A DNA stretch of 64,000 nt from Mesorhizobium terrae (GTDB taxonomy: Bacteria > Pseudomonadota > Alphaproteobacteria > Rhizobiales > Rhizobiaceae). This document shows positions 1-11,275 of this stretch, one piece after another. Both the position numbers and the translations under genes were made by a program. The number at the start of each line of letters is the position of its first letter. Position 1 is the first letter of the stretch. The notes below the pieces were generated by a model that was not told the origin of the DNA, made no database searches, and was given only the letters and a program-made list of their open reading frames with translations. The stretch covers positions 1,612,001 through 1,676,000 of the forward strand of contig NZ_CP044218.1 in assembly GCF_008727715.1 (NCBI RefSeq), written 5' to 3'.

Positions 1-851
1 AGCGGCGCGGCCACCAGCTCTTCCACTACACGCCGGACCGGCTTTCCATGCGCGACGGCAAGGTGTTCGCCCGCATCGAGGAAATGCAGGTGCGCGATGT
101 GAAGGGCGACCATTTCACCCTTGGCGCGCCAGTGCGCACCGACCTGTCGGAAATGGACGTGATCCTGCTGCGCCAGGACCCGCCCTTCGACATGAACTAC
201 ATCACCACCACGCACATTCTGGAGCGCATCCATCCGAAGACGCTGGTGGTCAACGACCCGGCCTGGGTGCGCAACAGCCCGGAGAAGATCTTCGTCACCG
301 AATTCGCCGACCTGATGCCGGAAACGCTGATCACCAAGGATCCGCAGGAGGTTGCCGCCTTCCGCAAGGAGTTCGGCGACATCATCGTCAAGCCGCTCTA
401 CGGCAATGGCGGCGCCGGCATCTTCCACCTGCACGAGGCCGACCGCAATCTCGGCTCGCTGTTGGAAATGTTCGGCCAGCTGTTCCGCGAACCCTATATC
501 GTCCAGCGCTACCTGAAGGACGTGCGCAAGGGCGACAAGCGTATCATCCTGATCGATGGCGAGCCTGTCGGCGCCATCAACCGGGTGCCGTCGGACACGG
601 AATCGCGCTCCAACATGCATGTCGGAGGCCGCGCCGAGAAGACCGAACTGACGGCACGCGAACGCGAGATCTGCGCCCGCATCGGCCCGGCGCTGAGGGA
701 ACGCGGTTTTATCCTTGTCGGCATCGACGTGATCGGCGACTACATGACTGAGATCAACGTCACCTCGCCGACCGGCATCCGCGAGGTGAAGCGTTTTGGC
801 GGCGCCGACATCGCCGCCCTGTTCTGGGACGCGGTGGAGGCGAAGCGGTGA
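1..851 (+). CDS. gshB: Glutathione synthetase, C-terminal part (5' end outside window)
   Basis: ATP-grasp ligase that joins gamma-glutamylcysteine and glycine to make glutathione in the cytosol. The reading frame is open from base 3, before the first in-window ATG at 48, and encodes [17 protein letters not shown], a typical internal GshB stretch, so the gene starts upstream of the window. The glycine-rich loop YGNGGAGIF and the C-terminal metal/substrate motif [12 protein letters not shown] are present. The last bases overlap the start of the next gene by 4 nt. About 283 of the usual ~315 residues are visible. Family assignment is secure; only the N-terminus is missing. Confidence 0.95.
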   Translation, partial: RRGHQLFHYTPDRLSMRDGKVFARIEEMQVRDVKGDHFTLGAPVRTDLSEMDVILLRQDPPFDMNYITTTHILERIHPKTLVVNDPAWVRNSPEKIFVTEFADLMPETLITKDPQEVAAFRKEFGDIIVKPLYGNGGAGIFHLHEADRNLGSLLEMFGQLFREPYIVQRYLKDVRKGDKRIILIDGEPVGAINRVPSDTESRSNMHVGGRAEKTELTAREREICARIGPALRERGFILVGIDVIGDYMTEINVTSPTGIREVKRFGGADIAALFWDAVEAKR

Positions 852-1258
852 CCCTGAAGACCTATACCGGCAGTTGCCATTGCGGCGCCGTCCGCTTCGA
901 GGCGGATGTCGACATCGCTGCCGGTACGGGGAAATGCAACTGCACGATCTGCACCAAGATGCGGCTGTGGTCCGTGGAGGCGCGCGCGGAAACATTCCGC
1001 CTTGTCGCCGGCGAAAGCGAGCTGACCGACTACCAGGGCAAGAACGACGTCGCGCACCACTTCTTCTGCAAACATTGCGGCGTGCGGGGCTTCGAGCGGG
1101 TGGACACACCCAACATGACCGGCGCCACCTATTTCAATATCAATGTCGCCTGCCTGGATGGCGTCGACATCGACGAACTGATGGCTGCCCCCGTGACCTA
1201 TCGCGACGGCCGCAACGACGACTGGGGTTCGACGCCCGCGGAGACCCGGCACCTCTAA
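848..1258 (+). CDS. GFA/CENP-V family zinc protein
   Basis: Protein of 136 aa with the glutathione-dependent formaldehyde-activating (GFA) fold. Zinc ligands are visible as C10-x-C12, C30-x-C32-x2-C35 and C74-x2-C77, the expected family pattern. The GTG start at 848 overlaps the gshB stop (GTGA), so the two are probably cotranscribed. That pairing is suggestive, because some GFA proteins bind glutathione adducts. Most members are uncharacterised and formaldehyde activation should not be assumed. A second member lies at 39142-39498. Confidence 0.85.
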   Translation: MTLKTYTGSCHCGAVRFEADVDIAAGTGKCNCTICTKMRLWSVEARAETFRLVAGESELTDYQGKNDVAHHFFCKHCGVRGFERVDTPNMTGATYFNINVACLDGVDIDELMAAPVTYRDGRNDDWGSTPAETRHL

Positions 1259-1430
1259 GCGGTGGAGTTGGCGATGTTCCGCCCGATTCAACCGCATACA
1301 ACCCGGCCTACAGCCTGGGCGCGACGATGTTCCCTTATTGTTCTTGCTTTGATCGATAATCCATGCTTGTCTTCGGCCGTTAGCCAGACTTGATCGCCCG
1401 GACATGGGCGGCCACTGCTTCGGGGGCAGC

Positions 1431-2963
1431 ATGGTTTCGCGGGTCCGTACGGTTGCATTCCAGGGCATCGAGGCCGTGCCTGTCGATGTGCAGGTGATGG
1501 TCGCGCCCGGCAAGGTCGGCATGCAGATCGTCGGCCTGCCGGACAAGGCGGTCGCCGAAAGCCGCGAGCGGGTGCAGGCGGCCCTTCACGCCTCCGGACT
1601 GTCGATGCCGGCGCGCAAGGTGACGGTCAATCTCGCACCGGCGGACCTGCCCAAGGAAGGCAGCCATTACGATTTGCCGATCGCGCTTGGCCTGATGGCG
1701 GCGCTTGGCGCCATCCCCGGCGATATGCTGGCGGCCTATGTCGTACTGGGCGAGCTTTCGCTGGACGGCACGATCGCGGCGGTGGCCGGCGCGCTGCCGG
1801 CGGCGATCGGCGCCAATGCCGAAGGGCGCGGGCTGATCTGCCCCCATGCCTGCGGCCCGGAGGCGGCGTGGGCCGGGCCCGATATCGACATTTTGGCGCC
1901 GCGCAGCCTGATCGCCATGGCCAATCATTTCCGCGGCACGCAGGTTCTGTCGCGGCCGGAACCCGGCGTGCACCACGGCGCCCGCGACCTGCCCGATCTC
2001 GCCGACATCAAGGGGCAGGAAAGCGCCAAGCGGGCGCTGGAGGTTGCCGCCGCCGGCGGGCACAATCTCTTGATGGTTGGACCGCCCGGATCCGGCAAAT
2101 CCATGCTGGCCCAGCGCCTGCCGTCCATCCTGCCGCCGCTGGCGCCGAAGGAACTTCTGGAAGTGTCGATGATCGCCTCGGTCGCCGGCGAGCTGGCCGA
2201 AGGCAAATTGACCGACAGGCGGCCGTTCCGGGCGCCGCATCATTCCGCCTCCATGGCTGCCATGGTCGGCGGCGGGCTGCGGGCCCGTCCGGGCGAGGTC
2301 TCGCTTGCCCATCACGGTGTGCTGTTCCTCGATGAGTTTCCCGAATTCTCGCCGCAGACGCTGGATGCGCTGCGCCAGCCGCTGGAAAGCGGAGACTGCA
2401 TGATCGCGCGCGCCAACCATCGGGTTACCTATCCGGCGCGCATCCAGTTGGTTGCCGCGATGAATCCGTGCCGATGCGGCATGGCCGGCGAGCCCGGCTA
2501 TCGTTGCCTGCGCGGCGACCGTTGCCGCATCGACTACCAGGCCCGCATCTCCGGGCCGCTGCTCGACCGTATCGATCTCAAGGTCGACGTGCCGGCGGTT
2601 TCGGCCAGCGACCTGATCAAACCGGCGCGGACGGAACCGAGCGCGATCGTCGCCGGGCGGGTCAGCCGTGCCCGCCAGATCCAGCGGCTGCGCTTCGAGG
2701 CGCGCGGTCTCGCCGGCGAGACACTCAATGCCCATTGCGCGCCCGGCGTCATCGAGGACATCGCTAGGCCCGATGCCAATGGCATGGCGCTGCTTGGCGA
2801 GGCCAGCGAGAAGCTCGGCTTTTCGGCGCGCGCCTATCATCGTGTGCTGAAGGTTGCCCGCACGCTGGCCGATCTCGACGACTGCGAGACGGTCAGCCGC
2901 ATTCATCTGGCCGAGGCGATCTCCTATCGCATGGCGTCGGAGCGGCTGTCGCAGGCGGCGTAG
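1431..2963 (+). CDS. YifB/ComM family Mg-chelatase-like AAA+ ATPase
   Basis: 510-aa protein with the ComM/YifB layout: an N-terminal ribosomal protein S5-fold/Lon-like domain (to about residue 170), a Mg-chelatase AAA+ core and a C-terminal helical lid. Walker A is GPPGSGKS near residue 217 and a DEF Walker-B-like motif (FLDEFPEF) lies near 300. A cysteine cluster (CRCGMAGEPGYRC) near 345 is typical of the family. ComM is a hexameric helicase promoting branch migration during natural transformation; many non-competent bacteria keep it with an unclear role. I chose ATG 1431 because family members begin MVSRV; an upstream in-frame ATG at 1404 gives an atypical extension. Confidence 0.93.
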   Translation: MVSRVRTVAFQGIEAVPVDVQVMVAPGKVGMQIVGLPDKAVAESRERVQAALHASGLSMPARKVTVNLAPADLPKEGSHYDLPIALGLMAALGAIPGDMLAAYVVLGELSLDGTIAAVAGALPAAIGANAEGRGLICPHACGPEAAWAGPDIDILAPRSLIAMANHFRGTQVLSRPEPGVHHGARDLPDLADIKGQESAKRALEVAAAGGHNLLMVGPPGSGKSMLAQRLPSILPPLAPKELLEVSMIASVAGELAEGKLTDRRPFRAPHHSASMAAMVGGGLRARPGEVSLAHHGVLFLDEFPEFSPQTLDALRQPLESGDCMIARANHRVTYPARIQLVAAMNPCRCGMAGEPGYRCLRGDRCRIDYQARISGPLLDRIDLKVDVPAVSASDLIKPARTEPSAIVAGRVSRARQIQRLRFEARGLAGETLNAHCAPGVIEDIARPDANGMALLGEASEKLGFSARAYHRVLKVARTLADLDDCETVSRIHLAEAISYRMASERLSQAA

Positions 2964-3150
2964 GCTGGAAACCGGGCCAGCCAGGACGATGTTTGGGCGA
3001 TTTCAGACGAATCGGCCGGCAGCAAATCGAATAGGCCCATGAGAGCCACCCATCGCGCGCCAGAGCCGCTGTGCAGCCTGCGCGAAGGCCAGCGCGCAGC
3101 AGCACCCAAGGTCGCTGCCGCGATCGCCTTCATTCTGGGAAACTCGAAAT

Positions 3151-3774
3151 TTACTGGACCGCGCCGACCAGAACCTGTTGGCCATCGCGGATGGAAACCC
3201 AGCGGCCGGTGTTGTCGATGGCCTGGCGTTTCAGATAGCGATAGCCGGTCTGGTCCCATGACTTGACCTTGTCGGTCAGGTTGTCGAGCACGAAATCGCC
3301 CTTGTCGGTGCGCACCGTCAGTACGGCATGGCCCTCGCCGTCGGGCTTGCGCACCACGGTGATGAGCAGGTCCGACAGGGAAACGCCGAGCCTCGCCAGC
3401 CGGCGGCGCTTTTCCAGCACATAGTCCTCGCAGTCGCCGACACCCTTGTCGGGATAGGCCCAGACTTCGTCCTTGCCGTAGATTTCGAGATCGCTCATCG
3501 GCTTGACCGCCGCGTTGACCGAAGCGGTGACGCTGGTGAGCTTGCCCCACAGTCCCGCGGTGAGGCGCGCCGGCGCAAGGTCTTTCGGGCGCACCGAACA
3601 TTCGGCGGGGCGGGTCTTGCAGAAATCGTAGTGGCCGATCGGCTGCGAGGTCGGTCCGCCCGTCGCCATGACGCTGGCCGCCGCCGCCGGCAGCGTGAAC
3701 CACGTCGCCACGGTCAGCCCAATCGCCGCCGCCGCGAAGAAACGCAAGCCGTGTGCCGCCGGTGAGGAGTTCAT
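3151..3774 (-). CDS. Secreted transglutaminase-like cysteine peptidase (BTLCP family)
   Basis: 207-aa exported protein. The N-terminus has a signal peptide ending in an AAAAS-type site near residue 34. The papain/transglutaminase-like core has the catalytic Cys in GVGDCEDYVLEK (about residue 114), His in GEGHAVLTV (about 148) and Asp in VLDNLTDKV. This is the bacterial transglutaminase-like cysteine proteinase family (PF06035), common in alphaproteobacteria. In Pseudomonas the LapG relative cleaves a surface adhesin, but no LapD or adhesin gene lies here, so the substrate is unknown. It appears monocistronic. Confidence 0.88.
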   Translation of the reverse strand: MNSSPAAHGLRFFAAAAIGLTVATWFTLPAAAASVMATGGPTSQPIGHYDFCKTRPAECSVRPKDLAPARLTAGLWGKLTSVTASVNAAVKPMSDLEIYGKDEVWAYPDKGVGDCEDYVLEKRRRLARLGVSLSDLLITVVRKPDGEGHAVLTVRTDKGDFVLDNLTDKVKSWDQTGYRYLKRQAIDNTGRWVSIRDGQQVLVGAVQ

Positions 3775-4023
3775 TGTCCCCCGCTCGCCCCTGTTCTTAA
3801 CAAAACGTTAAAGGCGATTTACATGGCGTGTCAATTCACCCGAAGGACGGATTCACGTCGAGGGTTAATTGCATCCAGGCGACAGCGGTGATTGTGCAAC
3901 ACCCGTCCACAGCCGCGACATCCCGTCGGGCCGGCGATACGGACCATGCGATTGAAGGGGCTGACGCGCCCCGCCGACGGCCGCCGCTCACGGCACCATC
4001 GCGCCGATGGCGCCGCGCCAGTT

Positions 4024-5301
4024 CTAGGCCTGGGCGGCGCGAACGGTCTTGCGCTTCACCGCCACCTTGTTGGTGCGGCCATAGCTGGTGATGAAGTCGA
4101 CGATGCGCGGCACGATCTCGGCGCGGAAGCGCGAGCCGTTGAAGACGCCGTAATGGCCGACCGCCGGCTGCATGTAATGCACTTTCATGTCGGCTGGAAT
4201 GTTGACGCACAGGCCCTGCGCGGCCTCGGTCTGGCCGATGCCGGAAATGTCGTCGTTCTCGCCCTCGACCGTGAACAGCGCGACATTGCGGATGGCCGCG
4301 GGATCGACCCGCGTGCCGCGATGCTTCATCTCGCCCTTGGGCAGAGCGTGGCGCACGAACACCGTTTCCACCGTCTGCAGGTAGAATTCGGCGGTCAGGT
4401 CCATCACCGCCAGATATTCGTCGTAGAAGTCGCGGTGCTTCTCGGCATTGTCGCCGTCGTTCTTCACCAGATGCATGAAGAAGTCCTTGTGGGCGATGAT
4501 GTGCCGGTCAAGGTTCATGCTCATGAAGCCGGACAGCTGCAGGAACCCCGGATAGACGTCGCGACCGAAGCCCGGAACCGGCCAGGGCGCCTGCATGACG
4601 ACGTTGTCGCGGAACCAGTCGATGCCCTTTTCCTCGGCCAGGAGGTTGACCGCGGTCGGGTTGCGGCGCGTGTCGATCGGCCCGCCCATCAGCGTCATGG
4701 TGGCCGGCACGAAGCTGTCGCCGCGCGCCTCCATCAGCGCCACCGCCGCCAATACCGGCACGGAAGGCTGGCAAACCGCCATCACATGCGTGTCTGGCCC
4801 CAGCGCGTGCAGCATCTCGACGATGTAGTCGATATAGTCGTCGAGATCGAAGCGGCCGGCCGAAACCGGCACCATGCGGGCATCGACCCAGTCGGTGATG
4901 TGCACGTCCGCGTAAGGCAGCATCGCCTCGACCGTGCCGCGCAGCAGCGTCGCGTAGTGGCCCGACATCGGCGCCACGATCAAAAGCTTCGGGTCGGCCC
5001 GGCGTCCGGCCGGAACCTCGCGCTTGAACTGGATGAGATTGCAGAACGGCTTCGACCAGACGGTCCGCTCGGTGACTGCGACCGGTTTCCAATCGACCAC
5101 GGTCTTGTCGAGACCGAAGGCCGGTTTGCCATAACGACGCGTGGTGCGCTCGAACAATTCCGCCGTCGCGGCGACCGAACGGCCCCACGGCGTGTGCGAG
5201 AACGGGTTCAGCGGATTGCTGTAGAGAACCCGCACCGCCTCGGCATAGGCGCGCGCCGGCTGCAAGGCCGCATGGTTCATCTCGTAGAGCTGATAAAACA
5301 T
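4024..5301 (-). CDS. phaZ: Intracellular polyhydroxyalkanoate depolymerase
   Basis: 425-aa protein of the intracellular PHB depolymerase family, which mobilises stored polyhydroxybutyrate granules. The catalytic residue is the cysteine of AVCQPSVP (C177), used in place of the usual lipase-box serine. The partner Asp is likely in EGENDDISG and the His in VGHYGVF near the C-terminus. ATG 5301 gives the family N-terminus MFYQLYEMNHA; a longer frame to 5361 adds an arginine-rich stretch not typical of the family. It stands alone with a palindromic upstream region (5365-5397). Confidence 0.94.
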   Translation of the reverse strand: MFYQLYEMNHAALQPARAYAEAVRVLYSNPLNPFSHTPWGRSVAATAELFERTTRRYGKPAFGLDKTVVDWKPVAVTERTVWSKPFCNLIQFKREVPAGRRADPKLLIVAPMSGHYATLLRGTVEAMLPYADVHITDWVDARMVPVSAGRFDLDDYIDYIVEMLHALGPDTHVMAVCQPSVPVLAAVALMEARGDSFVPATMTLMGGPIDTRRNPTAVNLLAEEKGIDWFRDNVVMQAPWPVPGFGRDVYPGFLQLSGFMSMNLDRHIIAHKDFFMHLVKNDGDNAEKHRDFYDEYLAVMDLTAEFYLQTVETVFVRHALPKGEMKHRGTRVDPAAIRNVALFTVEGENDDISGIGQTEAAQGLCVNIPADMKVHYMQPAVGHYGVFNGSRFRAEIVPRIVDFITSYGRTNKVAVKRKTVRAAQA

Positions 5302-5615
5302 CCAGGATCTCCGCTGCCCCAGAAACCGAAAAAAGGACGACGAGCGGCGTCGAGCTTTCACTGTGTCGCAACGAAGTTAACAACAAATTGTTGCGACGCA
5401 ATAGATCACGTAACGTGAGTTATCCCCATACTTTAGGCCAAAGCCTTGGAAAAGGTAGGGCTAGCGCGCCAGCCGGCTATGGGTGCAAGCGCGAAGACGG
5501 CGCCCTCGGCGGCCAGCTGCCAGAGCCGGTCGCGCTCAAGGCCGAACAGGCCAGACAAAGAAAAAGCGCCGCTCGCGCGGCGCTTTCTCAGGTTCCAGGT
5601 CCGGTTTGTGGCCGA
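5302..5615. other. Intergenic region upstream of phaZ, with inverted repeat
   Basis: Stretch of 314 bp between the 5' end of phaZ and the 3' end of the RlpA-like gene. An 8-bp inverted repeat GTCGCAAC (5365-5372) / GTTGCGAC (5390-5397) with an AT-rich 17-nt spacer lies about 65-95 bp upstream of the phaZ start, where an operator would be expected. The only other structure seen is the terminator at 5561-5586. No convincing gene lies here. Confidence 0.4.
5561..5586 (-). terminator. Rho-independent terminator of the RlpA-like gene
   Basis: Perfect 10-bp stem AAAGCGCCGC / GCGGCGCTTT with a 4-nt loop, followed on the minus strand by a T-rich run. It starts about 30 nt past the stop codon of the gene at 5616-5978. 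Confidence 0.85.
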
Positions 5616-5978
5616 CTATACCCTGGCCACGCAGACCGGGGCCTGGCCCGAGCTGACGAAACCGAGCTGGCTCGCGGCGCCGCGCGACAGGTCGAGCATG
5701 CGGCCCTTGATGAAGGGGCCACGGTCGTTGATGCGCACCACGACGCTTTTGCCGTTGTTTTTGTTGGTGACCTTGATCCGCGTGCCGAAGGGCAGGCTGC
5801 GATGCGCAGCGGTCAGGGCGGAGGGGTTCATGCGCTCGCCGGATGCGGTCTTGGAGTGAAGGGCATACCAGGAAGCACGGCCGCACTGGGTGGCGGCGGA
5901 GGAGGCGGACGCGCCGGCGGCAAGGCCGACTGCGACGGTGACCGCAACAAACGCGGCCTTCTTCTTGTTGATTGTCAT
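5616..5978 (-). CDS. Septal ring lytic transglycosylase RlpA-like protein
   Basis: 120-aa exported protein. A signal peptide (about residues 1-29, ending ASSAA) precedes a double-psi beta-barrel domain containing [25 protein letters not shown] and the conserved [10 protein letters not shown], whose Asp is the presumed catalytic residue. There is no lipobox cysteine and no SPOR domain, so it is a short periplasmic version rather than the full RlpA lipoprotein. RlpA cleaves glycan strands lacking stem peptides; activity here is inferred from family. Confidence 0.85.
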   Translation of the reverse strand: MTINKKKAAFVAVTVAVGLAAGASASSAATQCGRASWYALHSKTASGERMNPSALTAAHRSLPFGTRIKVTNKNNGKSVVVRINDRGPFIKGRMLDLSRGAASQLGFVSSGQAPVCVARV

Positions 5979-6060
5979 TCCGAGGGAACGGCTCCGTTAA
6001 CAGATAACGGGGCGTTAAGGACAAATGCGGCGGCAAATCCGGCCAGTTTCTGGCGAAAGC

Positions 6061-6198
6061 GTGGCAACGGCACACGTTTTGATTCACCTGGAAACAGTCT
6101 GTCAGAATATTGTCCGACAAATTCGCAGGATCATCGAACGAATCAACGAGCTCCAGGACAGGATCGTCCTAGCCCGCGATGATCTGATCTCCAAGTAG
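6061..6198 (+). CDS. Possible 45-aa coiled-coil small protein
   Basis: A GTG-initiated frame of 45 codons ending in TAG at 6196-6198. From about residue 17 the peptide reads as an amphipathic helix (IVRQIRRIIERINELQDR) with Ile/Leu at heptad-like spacing, unlike a random frame. No good Shine-Dalgarno precedes GTG 6061, and TTG 6079 is an alternative start. It lies in an otherwise gene-free stretch (5979-6453). I do not recognise a family; it could be chance. Confidence 0.3.
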   Translation: MATAHVLIHLETVCQNIVRQIRRIIERINELQDRIVLARDDLISK

Positions 6199-6383
6199 AA
6201 TAGATGGAAATATTCAAATGATCTCATCCAGCCACGCAGCACCCGTCGGTGAGATTGCAAACGGATCGGCTGCCATCACCCGGTGGCCAACGATATTCCA
6301 TGCCCTGGAAAATTGATCTGGCGCGGCCGCAAGGCGTCACCGAACCTGCATTGCGGGGAGAACCGGCGGGCGTGACGTCCAAA

Positions 6384-6414
6384 AACAAAAAAGCCCGGCA
6401 ATGCCGGGCTTTTT
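6384..6414 (-). terminator. Rho-independent terminator downstream of tRNA-Leu
   Basis: Stem AGCCCGGC / GCCGGGCT with a 3-nt loop, flanked by A/T runs on both sides. On the minus strand it ends in TTTTTTGTTTTT, about 40 nt after the tRNA-Leu 3' end. It could also work on the plus strand. Confidence 0.85.
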
Positions 6415-6453
6415 GGTGCTCGCCGATCCGTTACCGGGTCGGCTGCGGAAAAC

Positions 6454-6538
6454 TGGTGCCCAGAAGAGGACTCGAACCTCCACGCCTCGCGGCACACGGA
6501 CCTGAACCGTGCGCGTCTACCAATTCCGCCATCTGGGC
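6454..6538 (-). tRNA. tRNA-Leu (anticodon CAG)
   Basis: On the minus strand the 7-bp acceptor stem GCCCAGA / TCTGGGC, a long-variable-arm layout and the T-arm GGTTCGAGTCC are all visible. The anticodon loop TTCAGGT gives anticodon CAG (leucine CUG). The 3' CCA is encoded (TGG at 6454-6456 on the plus strand). A promoter and a terminator flank it, so it is its own transcription unit. Confidence 0.97.
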
Positions 6539-6549
6539 TGGTGGGCGCT

Positions 6550-6578
6550 CATGTAAGCGGGCGAACCGACCCTGTCAA
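6550..6578 (-). promoter_or_regulatory. Sigma-70-type promoter of tRNA-Leu
   Basis: On the minus strand a consensus -35 TTGACA (6573-6578) is followed after exactly 17 nt by TACATG (6550-6555) as the -10. The predicted start lies a few bases before the mature tRNA 5' end at 6538. Confidence 0.6.
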
Positions 6579-6643
6579 CGCGCTTTTTTCAAGCAAGGCG
6601 ACGGGCGGGCGCAAAAGCCGCGGGCGAGCGCCGGCAAAATGCT

Positions 6644-7264
6644 TCAACCGGCGAGAACTTCCTTCGAGGCGACCGTCGAATCGGCGTTCAGCGTGTAGAT
6701 GACCGGCACGCCGGTGCCGAGCTCCAGCTTGACGATTTCATCGCCCGTCAGGCCGTCCAGCGCCATGATCAGCGCGCGCAGCGAATTGCCGTGGGCCGCC
6801 ACCAGCACAGTGCCGCCGGACAGCACATGCGGCTGCAGCGTGTGCAGGTAATAGGGCCAGACGCGCGCGCCGGTGTCCTTCAGGCTTTCGCCGCCGGGCG
6901 GCGGCACGTCATAGGAACGGCGCCAGACATGGACCTGGTCCTCGCCCCATTTCTGACGGGCATCGTCCTTGTTGAGGCCGGACAGTTCGCCGTAATCGCG
7001 TTCGTTCAGCGCCTGGTCGCGCACCGTCTCCAGATCGCTCTGGCCGACGGCGTCGAGAATGTGCTGGCAGGTCTTCTGCGCACGCTTCAGCACCGAGGTG
7101 AAGGCGATATCGAATTTCAACCCGCGCGCCTTGAGCTTGGCGCCGGCGGCCTTGGCTTCCGCGTGCCCCTGTTCGGTCAGGTCGACATCGCGCCAGCCGG
7201 TGAACAGGTTCTTCAGGTTCCATTCGCTCTGGCCGTGGCGCACGAGCACGAGGGTTCGCGACAT
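6644..7264 (-). CDS. gpmA: 2,3-bisphosphoglycerate-dependent phosphoglycerate mutase
   Basis: 206-aa glycolytic enzyme interconverting 3- and 2-phosphoglycerate. The phosphohistidine motif [10 protein letters not shown] (H10) opens the protein, followed by [25 protein letters not shown] and the second catalytic His in [11 protein letters not shown]. It is shorter than the ~250-aa E. coli GpmA, as usual for alphaproteobacteria. The start is 25 nt downstream of the dapB stop, so gpmA probably belongs to the dapB/ABC exporter transcription unit. Confidence 0.95.
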   Translation of the reverse strand: MSRTLVLVRHGQSEWNLKNLFTGWRDVDLTEQGHAEAKAAGAKLKARGLKFDIAFTSVLKRAQKTCQHILDAVGQSDLETVRDQALNERDYGELSGLNKDDARQKWGEDQVHVWRRSYDVPPPGGESLKDTGARVWPYYLHTLQPHVLSGGTVLVAAHGNSLRALIMALDGLTGDEIVKLELGTGVPVIYTLNADSTVASKEVLAG

Positions 7265-7288
7265 ATTTTATCCCTTCACGAGTGTGGA

Positions 7289-8106
7289 TCAGGCGCCCTG
7301 GCCGAGGCCAAGCACGTCCCGCATCGAATAGAGGCCGGGCTTGCGCCCATGCGCCCACAGCGCCGCCTTGACGGCGCCACGGGCAAAGATGGTCCGGTCC
7401 TCGGCATGATGGCTGAGCGCAATGCGCTCGCCGGGGCCGGCCAAGAAGACCGAATGCTCGCCGACCACCGAGCCGCCGCGCAGCGTGGCGAAACCGATGG
7501 CCTGCGCTTTGCGGGCGCCGGTGTGGCCGTCCCGCGTGCGCACGCTGTTTTCGGCAAGCGCGATGCTGCGTCCTGCCGCCGCCGCCTCACCCAGAAGCAG
7601 TGCTGTGCCCGACGGCGCGTCGACCTTGTTGCGATGGTGCATTTCGAGGATCTCGATGTCGAAATCCTCGGGCGGCAGCGCCTTGGCGGCCTGTTCGACC
7701 AGAACCGCGAGCAGGTTGACGCCGAGGCTCATATTGCCGGACTTGACGATGGTGGCGTGGCGGGCGGCGGCGGCGATGGCCGTGTCGTCCTCGGCCGAAC
7801 AGCCGGTGGTGCCGATGACGTGGATGATGCGCGCCTGGGCGGCATAGCCGGCGAATTCGACGGTCGCCGCCGGCGAGGTGAAGTCGAGCACGCCGTCGGC
7901 CTTGGCGAAAGCGACCAGCGGGTCGTCGCCGATCAGGACACCGATCGGGCCGACGCCGGCCAATTGTCCGATATCCTTGCCGATATGGGGCGAACCCTGC
8001 CGTTCGATGGCGGCGGAAACGGTCGCGCCCGGTATCGTGGCGATGGTGCGCACCAGCGCCTGCCCCATGCGGCCCGCGGCGCCAACAACCACCAGCTTCA
8101 TGTCGC

Positions 8107-8110
<4 letters not shown>
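7289..8110 (-). CDS. dapB: 4-hydroxy-tetrahydrodipicolinate reductase
   Basis: 273-aa NAD(P)H-dependent enzyme of the diaminopimelate/lysine pathway. The N-terminal Rossmann motif is [11 protein letters not shown], and the substrate-binding/catalytic motif [14 protein letters not shown] lies near the middle. Length and motifs match DapB. Its start overlaps the stop of the upstream ABC exporter gene by 4 nt (ATGA), indicating translational coupling. Confidence 0.96.
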
Positions 8111-9960
<1,850 letters not shown>

Positions 9961-10079
9961 ATTTCAGTCCGCTGCGCGCTGCATTCGTCGGCTCGCCCAT
10001 TGGCGTCCGGCTCCTAATAGCCGCATCGCCGCCCATTGCCTATGGCCAATGGGCAACGCGCCGAAATTGCTTGGCCGCT

Positions 10080-11102
10080 TCAAGCCCTCCAGCGGCGGCC
10101 TTCGGTCTCCACGCCAAACAGCGACGGCGCCCGCGCATAGGCGGCGAGGCCGGCCAGCGCGGCGAGTGGGTGGGTGATGACATAGACCGGGATAGACCGC
10201 ATCAATTCGCTGTGAGGTGCTTTGTCCTCGAAGGCGGCGCGGAAATTGCCAGCCTTCAGCGCCGGCACGATCTTCTGGGCGATGCCGCCGGTGAGGAAGA
10301 CGCCACCACGGCTCTTGAACACCAGCGCCAGATCGCCGGCGGTGCGGCCAAGGCAGGTGACGAAGAGCGAAACCGCTTCCTCGGCGACGGCGTCGGACTT
10401 CGCCAGCGCCGCGGCGGTGATTTCGGCCGGCTTGGTGAAGGGAGCCGCCTTGCCGTCTGCCATGGCGACGGCGCGATAAGCATTGACCAGCCCGCGGCCG
10501 CACAGGATCTGTTCGCCGGAAATGCGGCCCTCGATCTTTTCGATATGCGGAAACACCTGGAAGTCACGCGGCGAGCGCGGGCCGATGTCCATGTGGCCGC
10601 CCTCGCCCGGTACCGGAATCCAGTGACCGAGCGCATGGATCAGCCCGGCGACGCCGAGGCCGGTGCCCGGGCCGAGCACGACGCGGCTGGCATTCGGCAC
10701 CGCTGCGCCGCCGCCGATCTTTTCCATATGCTCTTCGCCCAGCGCGACCACGGCGAGCGCCTGCGCCTCGAAATCGTTGAGCACGACGACGTCGCTGAAA
10801 CCGAGATCGCGCAGCATCACCTTCGGGCGGATCACCCAGGGACAGTTGGTGAGCGGGATCTCGTCGCCGTCGACCGGACCGGCGATGGCAAGCACGGCGG
10901 AGTTCGGCCGCACGGACGAGCGGTCGAGCACGGCGGCCTGGATGGCGGCGTCGATGGTCTCGTAATCGGCGGTCTGGACGATATGCGGCTCACCGGCTTC
11001 GGCATTGGCGTCGAGGACGATGGAGAACCGCGCATTGGTGCCGCCGATGTCGCCGATGAGGATCGGGAATCTCAGCGTACCGCTTCCTTCAGTCATTCCC
11101 AT
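10080..11102 (-). CDS. glk: Glucokinase
   Basis: 340-aa ROK/ASKHA-fold kinase making glucose-6-phosphate from glucose and ATP. The phosphate-1 motif is [13 protein letters not shown], catalytic Asp is in [10 protein letters not shown], the second nucleotide loop is GPGTGLG, and [10 protein letters not shown] matches the bacterial glucokinase substrate loop. It appears monocistronic; the next gene upstream (mepA) ends with a terminator at about 11225. Confidence 0.95.
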   Translation of the reverse strand: MGMTEGSGTLRFPILIGDIGGTNARFSIVLDANAEAGEPHIVQTADYETIDAAIQAAVLDRSSVRPNSAVLAIAGPVDGDEIPLTNCPWVIRPKVMLRDLGFSDVVVLNDFEAQALAVVALGEEHMEKIGGGAAVPNASRVVLGPGTGLGVAGLIHALGHWIPVPGEGGHMDIGPRSPRDFQVFPHIEKIEGRISGEQILCGRGLVNAYRAVAMADGKAAPFTKPAEITAAALAKSDAVAEEAVSLFVTCLGRTAGDLALVFKSRGGVFLTGGIAQKIVPALKAGNFRAAFEDKAPHSELMRSIPVYVITHPLAALAGLAAYARAPSLFGVETEGRRWRA

Positions 11103-11222
11103 CCCCGGTTCGATGCGGCGCGGTCTCGCCGTTCTCTGGTTCCGGCCGGATCGTTCGCGGCCGCGGGCCGGAGCGATTCGACCGGATGCAATATCTCAAT
11201 CGATTGAATGCTATAAACAAAC

Positions 11223-11250
11223 AAAAGCGCCCCCGAAAGGGCGCTTTTTC
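11223..11250 (-). terminator. Rho-independent terminator between mepA and glk
   Basis: Perfect stem AAAAGCGCCC / GGGCGCTTTT with a 6-nt loop. On the minus strand it continues into TTTTGTTTGTTT, 25-50 nt after the mepA stop. The symmetric A/T flanks could allow bidirectional use. Confidence 0.85.
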
Positions 11251-11275
11251 TGGTCTTCCCACCGCTTGCGCCGTT

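Noticed and set aside
1380..2906. Long open frame antisense to the YifB-like gene
   Set aside because: High-GC DNA leaves long open shadow frames. This one is arginine/glutamine-rich with no domain, while the plus strand carries an intact AAA+ protein. The same applies to long antisense frames opposite the ABC exporter, rpsA, the Mo hydroxylase and murQ.
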